In this document: piece after piece, positions 32,444-42,517 of the stretch | How the letters are laid out: every line of letters starts with the position of its first letter | How positions within the stretch are numbered: the stretch's first letter is position 1 | Assembly (NCBI GenBank): GCA_031400455.1 | Contig: JANNPX010000029.1 | Coordinates: 1-64,000 of the forward strand | Source of the DNA: JANXYW01 sp031400455 | GTDB taxonomy: Bacteria; Chloroflexota; Dehalococcoidia; DSTF01; JACRBR01 | Length of the DNA stretch: 64,000 nucleotides | Reading direction: 5' to 3' | The notes under the pieces: generated by a model | Seen by the model: the letters and a program-made list of their open reading frames with translations, nothing else | Database searches by the model: none | What the model was told of the DNA's origin: nothing | Position numbers and translations under genes: made by a program

Positions 32444-33508
32444 CTACTTGTATGCGACGAAGGCCGCGTACAGCGGCTGGTCGAGATGCAACTCGCGTAT
32501 GCCGGTGAGGCCGGCGCCCGTCGCCATCTCTTCGAACTCCGCGCGCGAGAAGAAGCCGACGGCGTGGCCGCCCTTCGCGACGGCCTGTGGAATCTCGTAG
32601 AACAGGTCGATGTGCGAGAGCACGGCGTTGTAGGGTCCGACGCAGTCCTCGATGTTTTCCGCGCCGCGGATCTCCGTCACGAGCAGGATGCCGTCGTCCT
32701 TCAGCGCGCGACGGGCGTTGGCGAGGACGATGCGCGCGTCGTCCATCTCGTGCAGGGAGATCTGGGCGTAGATGAAGTCAAACGCGTCTTCGCTGGTGAG
32801 ATCTTCGCCGCGCATTTCTTCCGCGTGCACGTGTTCTCCCAGGCCCGCCCCTTCGATGCGGGCGCGCGCCAGTTCGATCGAGACGGCGTCGGGGTCGACA
32901 CCGGTGACGGTGCAGGCGGGGAACGTGCGAGCGAGCGATACGAGTCCTGCGCCCGCGCCACAGCCCAGCTCCAGGATCGTGCCGCCGGCGGTCAGGCGCT
33001 CCGCCAGCTCCGGCATGGCGGGCAGCAGCACGGCGGGCAGGAACAGCTCGTACGCGGCCTTGCTGAATGAGTGGATGGTCTCGACCATCTCCTGCCCGTA
33101 CTCGGCGAACGGGATGCCTTCGCCGCTGGTGAAGCAGTCGCCGACGCGATCGGCGAGCCGCGATTCGACAGCGTGGTTCGTGACGAGACCGGCCTGGTAC
33201 TGGAAGTCGGTATCGTCGAGGAGCAGCGCCTCCATGAAGGACGCCATGATCAACCGCTGCGTCCCGGCGTCGTACTCGAGCACTTCGCCCGCGACGGCGG
33301 TGCGCGCCCAGGCGCGGACGTAGCGTGCGTCGAGCCCGGTCTGCTCGACGAGTTCGTCTAGCGTCAGGCCGTCATCCTGCGCGGTGATCTTTTCGAAGAG
33401 GCCGAGCTTGATGCCGTAGTACGCCATGCGCAGGCTGGCCGCGCCGGCTGCCCAGTCGAAGATCTTCGCCGCCTGCTCGTCCTTGGTCACGAATGATGAG
33501 TCTGGCAT
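32444..33508 (-). CDS. SAM-dependent methyltransferase with N-terminal dimerisation domain
   Basis: The 354-aa product has an N-terminal winged-helix/dimerisation region (LFEKITAQDDGLTLDELVEQTGLDARYVRAWART). A class I methyltransferase domain follows, with the SAM motif ILELGCGAGAGLVSLA (about residues 180-195), VTGVDPDA and DFIYAQISLHEM. This layout is shared with O- and C-methyltransferases of small molecules; the substrate is unknown. ATG 33508 has GGAGC upstream and is preferred over ATG 33526. Confidence 0.83.
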   Translation of the reverse strand: MPDSSFVTKDEQAAKIFDWAAGAASLRMAYYGIKLGLFEKITAQDDGLTLDELVEQTGLDARYVRAWARTAVAGEVLEYDAGTQRLIMASFMEALLLDDTDFQYQAGLVTNHAVESRLADRVGDCFTSGEGIPFAEYGQEMVETIHSFSKAAYELFLPAVLLPAMPELAERLTAGGTILELGCGAGAGLVSLARTFPACTVTGVDPDAVSIELARARIEGAGLGEHVHAEEMRGEDLTSEDAFDFIYAQISLHEMDDARIVLANARRALKDDGILLVTEIRGAENIEDCVGPYNAVLSHIDLFYEIPQAVAKGGHAVGFFSRAEFEEMATGAGLTGIRELHLDQPLYAAFVAYK

Positions 33509-33581
33509 CGATGCTCCACGCTGCATGCGGCTGATCGCTCAGCCGCGTCTCGGTCCGCCGCACTGTACCGGCAGGGCCGCG

Positions 33582-34217
33582 CTAGTCGGCGCTCTTCCGC
33601 GCCCATACGGCGAACAGCGGATCGTTGGGTGCGCCGCTGTCGATGCTGCGGTTCTCGGCGGTGGGCTCTTCGAAGCCGCCGGCGTGCTTGAAGTACGAGA
33701 TGATGAGGCCGGCGCGCTCGCGGTCGTCAAGCGAGCGCCAGATGCGGACCGCCTTCGTCGGGAACATGCGGTTGCTGTACGTGACGATGAACGGGGCGCC
33801 GGGCTTCAGGACGCGGCAGACGTCGCGGAACGTATCGAGCGGCTTCGTCATGTACTGCACGGACACGGTCACGACCGCACCGTCGAACTCGTCATCGCCG
33901 AAGGGCATCGCCGGTTTCGTGTTGAGGTTGTGTACGAGGTACTCCGTGAGTTGGTCGTTCGCGCGCAGCTCCTCGTCGTTCATGCCGAGGCCGCAGAGCC
34001 GCTTCCACTCCAGTTCGGGCGGCATATGCGACTTGTAGCTCGACATGAGGTCGAGGATCGCGCCGCGTTGCGGCAGCAGCTCGCCGTAGAGTTGGCTGGC
34101 GGCTTCGATGGCGTAGTCGTCGATGTGGACGAGCAGCCGCGGCTGGGCGTAGAACATCGCGTCGGGCGAGTCATCCGCGCGCTCGAAGAAATGTGGTTTG
34201 AATGGGGAGTCGGTCAT
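33582..34217 (-). CDS. SAM-dependent methyltransferase, type 11-like
   Basis: The 211-aa product lacks a textbook glycine-rich SAM loop. It has ILDLMSSYKSHMP in that position, followed by GDDEFDGAVVTVSVQYMTKPLDTFRDVCRVLKPGAPFIVTYSNRMFPTKAVRIW, typical of methyltransferase-11 relatives seen in cyanobacteria and Chloroflexota. The substrate is unknown. The start is uncertain: ATG 34217 or ATG 34235. It is the next minus-strand gene downstream of the giant cyclase genes, 64 bp after their end. Confidence 0.75.
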   Translation of the reverse strand: MTDSPFKPHFFERADDSPDAMFYAQPRLLVHIDDYAIEAASQLYGELLPQRGAILDLMSSYKSHMPPELEWKRLCGLGMNDEELRANDQLTEYLVHNLNTKPAMPFGDDEFDGAVVTVSVQYMTKPLDTFRDVCRVLKPGAPFIVTYSNRMFPTKAVRIWRSLDDRERAGLIISYFKHAGGFEEPTAENRSIDSGAPNDPLFAVWARKSAD

Positions 34218-34281
34218 GGCATCACCCGGGGTCATTGCGTCCATCGCGCGGCGTGGGCTGAGCGCATTGCGCGCTTCTTTC

Positions 34282-37200
34282 TCACTTCGTCGCTTCGGCC
34301 GTCGCAAGCAACACTTCCGCGATCTCGAGGTGCTTCGGCATGCCGATGTCGCGATACATTGCGATGGCCTCGTTGAGGAGCACGCGCGCACGCTCGCGAT
34401 CGCCGGGAGCGTCGCGTTCGAGCAGCATCCAGGCGTACCAGCGCCGCACTTCGGGCTGTTCGATGCGATGCGGCAGGTCGTGCGCCTGGCGCAGGGACGT
34501 GTCGAAGTGCTGCTCTGCCACCGCCCACTGGTGTCCGCAGGCAGCCGCAATCCCCGCCGACTTCTCTAGCAGTGACGGCAGCCAGTCAATGACCGCTCCA
34601 GCCGCCATTGTTTCCACCGCGAATGGGTACAGCTCGGCGACCTCCTCGTAGCACTTCAGGAGCGCCAGCCCTTCGATAGCCGCCAGGTACATCGCGCTGG
34701 AGGCGAAATCCAGCTGAGCACCAAGGCCGGGCAGATCGCTCCGTCGCTCCCTCCAAATCGCGAGCGCCTCGTCCCTGGCGGCACTATACGCCCGTAGTTT
34801 GAAGCGGCCGCTGGCCTGCAGCAGCTCCACTGCGGGAATGTCTACTTCAACGACCCGACTCAGGTGTTCCTCGGCGTTGCCCCAATGCCCGCGCCAGAAC
34901 TCCGCCACCGCTACCCCAAAGTCGAAGGCGCCGATGTTAAATGCGTTGCTCGATGCGACCGCGGCCCGAAGGGCCTCCTGGCAGGTGTCTGCGAACGCCT
35001 CGAGGTCGCCAGAACGCATCACACGTATCTGGCCCGCAAGATTTGCGGATAGCTGGCAGCAGCCTTCGTTCCCAAACGGCGCGAGCTTTTCGTTTTCGCG
35101 CGCGATCTCCTCCGCTTCATCAAGCCGTCCAATCGAGACGGCGGCCAAGAGCACGTTCTGAAACACGGTGGTCGCGTCGTACGGCGCGCCCGCTGCCAGC
35201 AACAGCCGCCCTCCGCGCAGGCCGTCGTCGAATGCTTCGGCGTGACGCCCTAGCAGCGAGCCGTTATCCGCCTTGTACAGCAGGACCATCCCGAGCGCGT
35301 GTTGGTCGCCCAGCTCCTCCGCGAGCTTGAGCGCCTCGCCAAATGTCGCCTGTGCGGCGGCGTAGTCTGCGCCTGGAAGCCAGCACGAGATACCAGCCTC
35401 TGCCGCGAGGAGAATGCAACGGTCAGCGTTGACGTGCTCTCCGAGAGCGGCGAGTCCGCGCCTGGCCACAAGCAATGCTTGTTCAGCGCGTCCTGCCCAC
35501 AACAGATCCATCGACGTTGTGGCGCAGATCCTACCGACGGCCTCGCCTTGCCCGAGCGATTCGTAGATCCCCATCGCCGCGTCCCAGTCGCTCAGTGCAT
35601 CATCCAGGCGGTTGAGGCTGCGCAGCGCGCCGGCGCGTGTATTGAGGAGGTCGGCGCGAGCCTTGCGGTCTTCCGGATCGACGACGGAGAGGCCATTGTC
35701 GCAGAGCTTCAGCGCGTCCTCGAACGCGGCGGCCTTCAGCGCGAGACCGGCAGCCATAACGATGTAGAGCATCGTCTTCTCCGGGTCCGCCGCGGCGCCG
35801 GCCTGGAAGAGATGGTGCGCGAGGTCCGCCGCGTGCTCGTCGAGCGACCGCGCGTACACGCGCTCGATGGCGTCGGCGACGCGGAGATGGATCCGCTGGC
35901 GCCGCGGCATCGAAAGGCCGCTAAGCAACGTCTGGCGGAACAACTCGTGCGCGAACGCTATCGTGGCATCGCGTCCGTCATCGGCGGAGCCCACGATGTG
36001 TGCCGCCTGCGCTGCGTCGATGGCGTCCAGCACGGCGTCCGCGGTGTCTTCGCTTGCAGCCTCCAGCAGATCGAAGCGGAAGACGCGCCCGATTACGGCG
36101 GCGCTTCCGAGTACGCGCTTCGCGTCTTCACCCAACCGTTCCAGGCGGCGGCCAATGACCAGGCGCACACCCTCCGGCACCTCGAGTTCGCCTACGACGA
36201 GGCTCGCCTTCCAGTTGCCCTGGTCGTCGAAGAGCTTTCCTTCCTCCGCGAGATGACGAACGACTTCTTCGACGAAGAAGGGGTTGCCCTCGGTCTCGCT
36301 CTCGATCACGTCGACGAGCTTCTGCGGCGGCGCCTGTCCGCTCATCGCCTGCAGCATCGCCTGCACGCCCGCCTCGGGCAGACGCCGCAGTGCAATGCGG
36401 TGTGCCAGCCTGCGCCGCAGCAGCGACTCGAGCGAGCGGGCGAGTGGCCGCCCCACGTCGAGGTCGACGTCGCGATACGTGCCGAGCATCAGCACAGGCA
36501 TCGACGCGACCTGCTGTGCGAGGTGTTCCAGCACGAAGAGAGTGGCGTCGTCGGCCCAGTGGAGGTCGTCGAAGATGAGGAGCAGCGGCGTGACGCGGCT
36601 CGCGCGCCCGATGAATTCGCCCAGGCTGTTCAGGAGGAATCGCCGCTCCTGCTCGGGAGGGAGTTCCACCGGCATCGGAATGTCGTCGAAGATGTGGCGC
36701 AACTCCGGCATGATGCGGGCGACCTCGGCCGCGTTCTCGCCGAGAGCCGCGCGAAACGTCTCCTTCGGCGCCGAGCGCAGAAACGCTTCGAGCATCTCGA
36801 CGAGCGGTGTATAGGGAGCGGCGCCTTCCATCTCGTAGCAGTGGCCCAGCCGCACGGCGGCGCCGAGACGCTGCGCCTCGACGGCGATCTCTTCGGCGAG
36901 GCGCGTCTTACCCACGCCCGGCTCACCGCCGATCACGACCAGCGCGCCCTGCCCACGAACGGCCGCCGCCATCAGCTGCCGGAGCTGCGACAGTTCGTCC
37001 GCGCGTCCGACGTAGGGCGTGCGGTCGGGCAGCGCGCCGGGCCGGGCTGCTGGCATTTCCCACACGACCTCGTACAGATGCCACGGGTCCGAAAAGCCCT
37101 TCAGCGCGAACTCACCCCGGTCCTTGAGCTCGATGTTGCTCGCCGCGCCGAGAAGCATGCGGAGTCCGTCCGAGATGAGGATCTGGCCCGGTTCAGCGGC

Positions 37201-37599
37201 GGACTGGATCCGCGCCGCCGCGTTGACGGTCGACCCGAAGAGGTCCGCTTCCTCGCGCACCACCTCGCCTGTGTTGAGACCGATGCGCATCCGCGCCGCG
37301 GACGAGGGCGCCTGCTGGATGCGGAGCGCGAGCGCGCGCTGGATATCGATCGCGCATGCCACCGCGCGGCGCGCCGAGATGAACGCCGCCATCATGCCAT
37401 CGCCGAGACCCTTCACTTCATGGCCGCGGTGCTTTGCCACGTGCTCGCGCACGAGTTCATGCAGGGAACGGAGGAGGTCGCGCGCGGGCCCGTCGCCGAG
37501 GCGGTTCGTCAGGTCGGTCGAGCCTTCGACGTCACTGAAGAGGACGGTGACCGTGCCTTCGGGCAGTTCCTGCGCGATGGCCTCGATGCCATCAGTCAT
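34282..37599 (-). CDS. Class III adenylyl cyclase / STAND ATPase / TPR fusion
   Basis: The 1105-aa product begins with a class III nucleotidyl cyclase domain (about 15-185). Metal-binding Asp23 (LFSDVEGST) and Asp67 (GLGDGMMAAF), Lys63, and the catalytic pair Asn126 and Arg130 (GSTVNAAARI) are all present, so it should make cAMP. An AAA/STAND ATPase follows, with Walker A GGEPGVGKT (Lys231), a LLLIFDDLHWAD Walker B-like segment (about 340) and GNPFFVEEVVRHLAEEG. The C-terminal half is TPR-like helical repeats. Its ATG overlaps the kinase-fusion stop by four bases, so both are made together. What it senses is unknown. Confidence 0.9.
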   Translation of the reverse strand: MTDGIEAIAQELPEGTVTVLFSDVEGSTDLTNRLGDGPARDLLRSLHELVREHVAKHRGHEVKGLGDGMMAAFISARRAVACAIDIQRALALRIQQAPSSAARMRIGLNTGEVVREEADLFGSTVNAAARIQSAAEPGQILISDGLRMLLGAASNIELKDRGEFALKGFSDPWHLYEVVWEMPAARPGALPDRTPYVGRADELSQLRQLMAAAVRGQGALVVIGGEPGVGKTRLAEEIAVEAQRLGAAVRLGHCYEMEGAAPYTPLVEMLEAFLRSAPKETFRAALGENAAEVARIMPELRHIFDDIPMPVELPPEQERRFLLNSLGEFIGRASRVTPLLLIFDDLHWADDATLFVLEHLAQQVASMPVLMLGTYRDVDLDVGRPLARSLESLLRRRLAHRIALRRLPEAGVQAMLQAMSGQAPPQKLVDVIESETEGNPFFVEEVVRHLAEEGKLFDDQGNWKASLVVGELEVPEGVRLVIGRRLERLGEDAKRVLGSAAVIGRVFRFDLLEAASEDTADAVLDAIDAAQAAHIVGSADDGRDATIAFAHELFRQTLLSGLSMPRRQRIHLRVADAIERVYARSLDEHAADLAHHLFQAGAAADPEKTMLYIVMAAGLALKAAAFEDALKLCDNGLSVVDPEDRKARADLLNTRAGALRSLNRLDDALSDWDAAMGIYESLGQGEAVGRICATTSMDLLWAGRAEQALLVARRGLAALGEHVNADRCILLAAEAGISCWLPGADYAAAQATFGEALKLAEELGDQHALGMVLLYKADNGSLLGRHAEAFDDGLRGGRLLLAAGAPYDATTVFQNVLLAAVSIGRLDEAEEIARENEKLAPFGNEGCCQLSANLAGQIRVMRSGDLEAFADTCQEALRAAVASSNAFNIGAFDFGVAVAEFWRGHWGNAEEHLSRVVEVDIPAVELLQASGRFKLRAYSAARDEALAIWRERRSDLPGLGAQLDFASSAMYLAAIEGLALLKCYEEVAELYPFAVETMAAGAVIDWLPSLLEKSAGIAAACGHQWAVAEQHFDTSLRQAHDLPHRIEQPEVRRWYAWMLLERDAPGDRERARVLLNEAIAMYRDIGMPKHLEIAEVLLATAEATK

Positions 37600-40500
37600 T
37601 CTGTCACCCGTACCGCATAGATCGAGTGCACGCCCGAAAGGCCCTTCAACTCCACCTCGCGCGGCTCGCCGAACATCGCCGCGCCGACGCTGCTCTCGAC
37701 GAGAGCGCGCAACAGCGACGACACGAGGATCTCGCCGCCGACGGCTTTGCCGGCGACGCGGGATGCCATGATCACGTTCTTGCCGTAGAAGTCGTCGTCG
37801 TCCTTGATGACTTCGCCGGCGTGGAGGCCGATGCGCACCTTCACGTGCTCGCCGTTCGTAGCATTGTGCCCGTCGAAGGCACGCTGGATCGCGATGGCGC
37901 AGTCGAGGCCCTTCTTCGCGGACTGGAAGGCGACCATGAAGCCGTCACCCATCGTCTTCACTTCGTAGCCGCCGTGCGCCTGCAACTGAGCGCGGATCAG
38001 GGCGTTGTGTTTGCGGAGCAGATCCTGCCACGCCTGGTCGCCGAGGCGCTCGGTGAGCACGGTCGAGTCCTCGATGTCGCTGAACATGATCGTGACGGTG
38101 CCGTCCGGCGCCGCGTGCGACGCGATCTCCGGCCGTTCGCGCTCGACGCTATCGGCGACCGCGGCGATCGACGTGTAGATGTCGGTCGTGATCGTGCTGA
38201 TGCCCTGATCGCGCATGCGCAGCCGCATCGCCTCTTCGAGCGCCGGCTGCATCTTCATCGCCTGAAACTCGCCGAGCGCAAAGTTCAGGTGCTCGACCGC
38301 CTCGGCGCGCTCGTCCGGGTAGTGCTCGAACAGGGTGCGGGCGATGGCGAGGCGCGTGAGCGCGATCTCCGGCCGATCGTCAGCTCCGGCCGCCACGTCG
38401 AGCGAGGTCGCGAAATGCTTTCGTGCAGCGGCGAAATCGCCGAGCAGCAGCGCCGCGAGGCCGAGTTGGCGCGCCACTGTGCCGACGAAGTCGATTGAAT
38501 ACAGGTGGTCGGCTATGGCCAAGCGTTGGGACAGCAGTGATGCTGACTCAACATCGCGCGCGATCACAGATGCGGCGAGCAGATAGACCAGCGAACCAGT
38601 GTCCGTCCAGTCGTCCTCGACTTGGATGCCGCGCGCCGCAATGATGCGCCGAACTTCGCTTCGCGCTTCGTCGAGCTGACCGGCCGCGGCCAGGACGAGC
38701 GCGAGGGTAGGTTCACCCGTCACCCACGACAGGAAGGACTCGCGACGAGCGAGGACTTCGTCAAAATGGCCGAGCCTCGTGAGCGCCGGGGCGGCTGCCC
38801 CGTGGGCCATGATCTGCCCGAACACGCCGACTCCGAGCGCTTCGGCCTGATCGCCGAAATCCAATGCGACCTGAACAAGTTTCTCCAGATCGCCGGCCCG
38901 TACGAGGCGGCTCGCCTGGGCCGCAATAAGCCATATCTTGACGTACGGATCGCCCACGCGGTGTGCGTACTCCTCCAGTTCGTGGTACGCCGCCTCGCGC
39001 AGTGGTTGCCCTTTCGCGTCAACGAGGCGCTGGAAACACATCGCGAGGTTTTGGGCCAGAAAGCCCGGGCGCTGACGAACGCGCGGCAGGCTGAGAAACT
39101 CCTCGGCAACCCTGACGGTTTCGTCGTGAATCTCGGGCGGAAACTGCCCGACGAGGAAGCTTGTCATTGCCCAGTTGAGCGCTTCGGGGTCGGCTATCTG
39201 CCTAGCGAGTTCGAGCCCGCGCCTCTGCAATTCCAAGGTTTCTCGGACTCGCCCGTGCGCATAGTGGATCCAGGATTCGGCGACGATCGCAGAGACTCGC
39301 TCCGGGCTCCCCGGCGTCGAAAGGTCATTTTGGCGCTTGACCCAGAGCGCGTACTCGGGGCTGCCGAAGACAGGGCCTGCGCCAAAATAGATCAGTCCAT
39401 CGATTGCACGCTGCGCGGCGATCGCTGCCCGCCGATCGTCGCCCATGCGCTCGGCGGTTGCATACATCTCCGGCGCTATCTCATCCGAAACGCGCTGCGG
39501 CTCGCCCGCTGAGAGCAGCGCGTAGGCAAGCGCTTCCAGCAGTTCGTAGCGCCTCCCGCCATCGTTCGGGTCCAGCACGTCCTGCACCTGCAGTGCCTGT
39601 TGCAGCAGGCGGGCCGCCTCGCCGTGAGCGTAGACGCTCGCCGCACGCGTCGCTGCGAGTTCGCCATAGTGGACGGCTTTGCGCAGGTCTTCCTCGGTCG
39701 ATGAATGCGCGAAGTGCTCCGCCAGTTCCGCCGCGTGCTCATCGAGGCGCGACGCGTAGTGCGTTTCCAGCGCCTTCGCGACGTCGTTGTGCAGGCGCAG
39801 GCGGCGTGGTGCGATCATCTCGCTGTACAGCGTCTGGCGGAAGTACGCGTGCGTGAAGCGATAGCGGACATCGCGCCCCTGCGTGTGCTCCTCAAGCAGC
39901 GAGACGCCGACCGCTTCTTCGATTGCGCTCAGCAACTGCTCCTCCGGCACGTTTGCGACGGCGCGCAGCACATCGAGCGAGAAGTCGCGCCCCATGACCG
40001 CGGCGATGCTGAGGATGCGGTTGCACTCGTCGCCGAGCCGCGACAGCCGCTTGCCGATGACGTCGCGCAAGCCTTCCGGGATCTGTGTGAGCAGCGACGC
40101 ATTCGCCACCCATTGGCCGCCTTCGCGCTGCGCCAGGCCGGATTCCAGGATGTAGCGCGCCACCTCCTGAATGAAGAGCGGGTTGCCCTCCGTCTGTCGG
40201 TAGATCGCCTCCGCGAGCACGTACGGCACGTCCTGGCCGGCGATGTTCGAGAGCATTCGTTGCACTTCGTCGGGTGTGAGGCCGCGCAGGGCGATGCGCG
40301 TGAAGTTCTCGACGCGCCGCAGATCGGCGAGCGCTGCCGACAGCGGGTGCTTTCGGTCCACTTCGACATCGCGATAGGTGCCGACGATCAGGAGACGCGT
40401 GCCGGCGAGGTTGCGCGCGAGATGCACGAGCAACTCCATCGTCCCCTTGTCGCCATCCTGCAAGTCCTCGAGGACGATGCAAAGCGCCTGGGCATTCGAT

Positions 40501-42023
40501 GCGTTGCGCAAGAACGTCGCCACAGCCTGGAAGAGCCGGAACCGCTCCTCCTCCGGGTTGCCGGGCGGCGGCAGCTCGACCGCCACGCGATCGCGGATCT
40601 CCGAGACGATGCGCGCCACTTCGCCCGCTCCCGTGCCGAGCTCTTCCTCCAGCGCATCGCTCTCGCGCACCAGCGCGTACGATCGCATTGCCTCGACGAA
40701 CGGAAGGTACGGCAGCGCCAGCGATCCCTCTTCGTAGCAGTGGCCTACGAGCGTCCGGCCGCCGCGCATCGCCACGTACGTCAGCAGTTGTTCCGTAACG
40801 GTCGTTTTGCCGATGCCGGGCTCGCCAACGACCATCACCAGCGCGCCTTGGCCGGAGAGCGCGCCGTCGAACGCGGCCTGGAGCTGCTTCAGCTCGGCCT
40901 CGCGGCCGACGAATGTGCGCTGGTAGATCGCCCCGCTCGCCGCATCTTCGGATGGCTCGGCTGCGGTCGTCGGGGACTGCACGTCGATCGAAGCGAGTGC
41001 CTGCACGACGTCGGTCGCGCTGGCCGGACGCTGCGCCGGATCCTTGGCGAGCAGGCGCAGGATCAGCGCCTCGAGTCCAGACGGACACTCGCTCGTGTGC
41101 CACGTCGGCGCAACAGGCGGCGTATTGACGTGCTGCGAGATAACGGCGACGATGTCGTCGCCGACGAACGGCGGCCGGCCCGTCACCATCTCGTAGAGCA
41201 CGCAGCCCAAGGCGTACAGGTCGCTTGAGTCGGTGGTGACGCCGCCCATCGCCTGCTCCGGCGGCATGTACGCTGCCGTGCCGACCATGGTGCCCTGCAT
41301 CGTCATGCGTGTCTTGTCGAGCGTCACCGCCAGCCCGAAGTCGCCGATCTTCACGATGCCCGCGTCGGTGAGCCAAACATTGCCGGGCTTCAGATCGCGA
41401 TGGATGATGCCGTGCTTGTGCGCGTGCTCCAGCCCCTGCGCGACCTGCGACGCGATCCGCACCGCATCGGTGATCGGCACGCGCCGCCGTTCCGCCGCGT
41501 CGATCAGCCCGGTGAGTTCGCCGCCCGCCATGTACTGGCTGACGATGTACGGCTCGACCACGCCGCCAGCGGCCGTCTCCTCGCCCGTGTCGAACACGGT
41601 GACGATGTTCGCATGGTCGCCTAGTTTGCCCATCGCCTGCGCCTCGCGCCGGATGCGCGTCACGCCGTCCGCGTCCAGGCCGTCCGTCTTGATCGCCGCG
41701 AACGCGACGTCGCGGTCGAGCTTCGTGTCGTGAGCGAGGTAGACACGCTTTCGGCCGCCTTCCCCCAGGAAGGACTGCACGGTGTAGCGGCCGTCGCCAA
41801 AGGATGCGGGGAGGGGCCGTGCGGCCGGAGGCTTGGGCTGGGACAGCGTGGCAGCCGCATCCGCCGTCAGCGACGCGCGGCATCGTTTGCAGAACTTGGC
41901 CGTGGGTGAGTTGGTCGTGCCACAGGCCGCGCAGGGGCGAACGAGGTCGCCTCCGCACTCCTCACAGAAGTCCGCATCGGTCGGGTTCACGTGGCCGCAG
42001 GCCGAACACTGCATCGTCATCAC
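37596..42023 (-). CDS. Zinc ribbon / Ser-Thr kinase / STAND ATPase / TPR / adenylyl cyclase fusion
   Basis: This 1475-aa protein joins five modules. A double zinc ribbon comes first (Cys pairs at 6/9, 20/23, 31/34, 45/48). A Ser/Thr kinase follows at about 80-345, with FLGEGGRKRVYLA, Lys112 in FAAIKT, HRDLKPGN (208-215) and DFG (228-230), all catalytic residues present. An ATPase starts at about 370 with Walker A GEPGIGKTT (400-408). Long TPR-like repeats then lead to a C-terminal class III cyclase (about 1300-1475: FSDIEDST, KTMGDGFMVAF, RIGLHAGEV, KNVIMASRV). It heads a two-gene operon with the 1105-aa cyclase, where the cyclase domain is at the other end. This suggests one pathway linking phosphorylation to cAMP. 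Confidence 0.92.
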   Translation of the reverse strand: MMTMQCSACGHVNPTDADFCEECGGDLVRPCAACGTTNSPTAKFCKRCRASLTADAAATLSQPKPPAARPLPASFGDGRYTVQSFLGEGGRKRVYLAHDTKLDRDVAFAAIKTDGLDADGVTRIRREAQAMGKLGDHANIVTVFDTGEETAAGGVVEPYIVSQYMAGGELTGLIDAAERRRVPITDAVRIASQVAQGLEHAHKHGIIHRDLKPGNVWLTDAGIVKIGDFGLAVTLDKTRMTMQGTMVGTAAYMPPEQAMGGVTTDSSDLYALGCVLYEMVTGRPPFVGDDIVAVISQHVNTPPVAPTWHTSECPSGLEALILRLLAKDPAQRPASATDVVQALASIDVQSPTTAAEPSEDAASGAIYQRTFVGREAELKQLQAAFDGALSGQGALVMVVGEPGIGKTTVTEQLLTYVAMRGGRTLVGHCYEEGSLALPYLPFVEAMRSYALVRESDALEEELGTGAGEVARIVSEIRDRVAVELPPPGNPEEERFRLFQAVATFLRNASNAQALCIVLEDLQDGDKGTMELLVHLARNLAGTRLLIVGTYRDVEVDRKHPLSAALADLRRVENFTRIALRGLTPDEVQRMLSNIAGQDVPYVLAEAIYRQTEGNPLFIQEVARYILESGLAQREGGQWVANASLLTQIPEGLRDVIGKRLSRLGDECNRILSIAAVMGRDFSLDVLRAVANVPEEQLLSAIEEAVGVSLLEEHTQGRDVRYRFTHAYFRQTLYSEMIAPRRLRLHNDVAKALETHYASRLDEHAAELAEHFAHSSTEEDLRKAVHYGELAATRAASVYAHGEAARLLQQALQVQDVLDPNDGGRRYELLEALAYALLSAGEPQRVSDEIAPEMYATAERMGDDRRAAIAAQRAIDGLIYFGAGPVFGSPEYALWVKRQNDLSTPGSPERVSAIVAESWIHYAHGRVRETLELQRRGLELARQIADPEALNWAMTSFLVGQFPPEIHDETVRVAEEFLSLPRVRQRPGFLAQNLAMCFQRLVDAKGQPLREAAYHELEEYAHRVGDPYVKIWLIAAQASRLVRAGDLEKLVQVALDFGDQAEALGVGVFGQIMAHGAAAPALTRLGHFDEVLARRESFLSWVTGEPTLALVLAAAGQLDEARSEVRRIIAARGIQVEDDWTDTGSLVYLLAASVIARDVESASLLSQRLAIADHLYSIDFVGTVARQLGLAALLLGDFAAARKHFATSLDVAAGADDRPEIALTRLAIARTLFEHYPDERAEAVEHLNFALGEFQAMKMQPALEEAMRLRMRDQGISTITTDIYTSIAAVADSVERERPEIASHAAPDGTVTIMFSDIEDSTVLTERLGDQAWQDLLRKHNALIRAQLQAHGGYEVKTMGDGFMVAFQSAKKGLDCAIAIQRAFDGHNATNGEHVKVRIGLHAGEVIKDDDDFYGKNVIMASRVAGKAVGGEILVSSLLRALVESSVGAAMFGEPREVELKGLSGVHSIYAVRVTE

Positions 42024-42058
42024 TCCAGCGATTCGGGACGGGGGGTCTCAGGAGCCTC

Positions 42059-42064
42059 ACTATA
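42059..42064 (-). promoter_or_regulatory. -10 box upstream of the kinase-cyclase operon
   Basis: On the minus strand TATAGT occurs 36 bases before the start codon, with TTCCGA 17 bases further up as a weak -35. It is plausible as the promoter of the two giant genes. Confidence 0.35.
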
Positions 42065-42203
42065 TGGATGCCCGCCCGTTATCGGAACCGGCGGGCCGTC
42101 GCCTGTTGACAGGTGCTACTCGTTGCGAGTCTGTGAAAATCGCGCACTTCAGGTTGCGGGGCGGGCGCTGCTCTCCGAGAATGAGAGCGAGAGGTGGTGG
42201 ATC

Positions 42204-42488
42204 ATGCCAGCGATGTCCGAGGCGGACGTAGAGGCGCGTCTCGACGAGCTGGAAGGCTGGGAGCGGGACGACGACGAGATTGAGAAGGAATTCCGGTTCG
42301 ACGGTTTCGACGCGTCCATGGCGTTCGCGAACCGCGTGGCCGATCTGGCACGAGCGGCCGACCACCACCCGGATATCAGCATCAAGTACAACCGCGTCAA
42401 GCTCACCCTCTCGACGCACAGCGAAGGCGGCATAACGGAGAAGGACTTCGCGCTTGCCGTGGAGATCGAAGGCGTCGCGCAAGCCTGA
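42204..42488 (+). CDS. Pterin-4a-carbinolamine dehydratase
   Basis: This enzyme regenerates pterin cofactor or assists pterin synthesis. The 94-aa product has the family active-site pattern DHHPDISIKYNRVKLTLSTH followed by GGITEKD. It matches the usual length of about 95-105 residues. GAGGTGG precedes ATG 42204. It is divergent from the giant kinase gene and starts the run of genes through rsmE. Confidence 0.9.
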   Translation: MPAMSEADVEARLDELEGWERDDDEIEKEFRFDGFDASMAFANRVADLARAADHHPDISIKYNRVKLTLSTHSEGGITEKDFALAVEIEGVAQA

Positions 42489-42517
42489 CGCTGCGCACGC
42501 CGTACCCCTGAGGTGAT

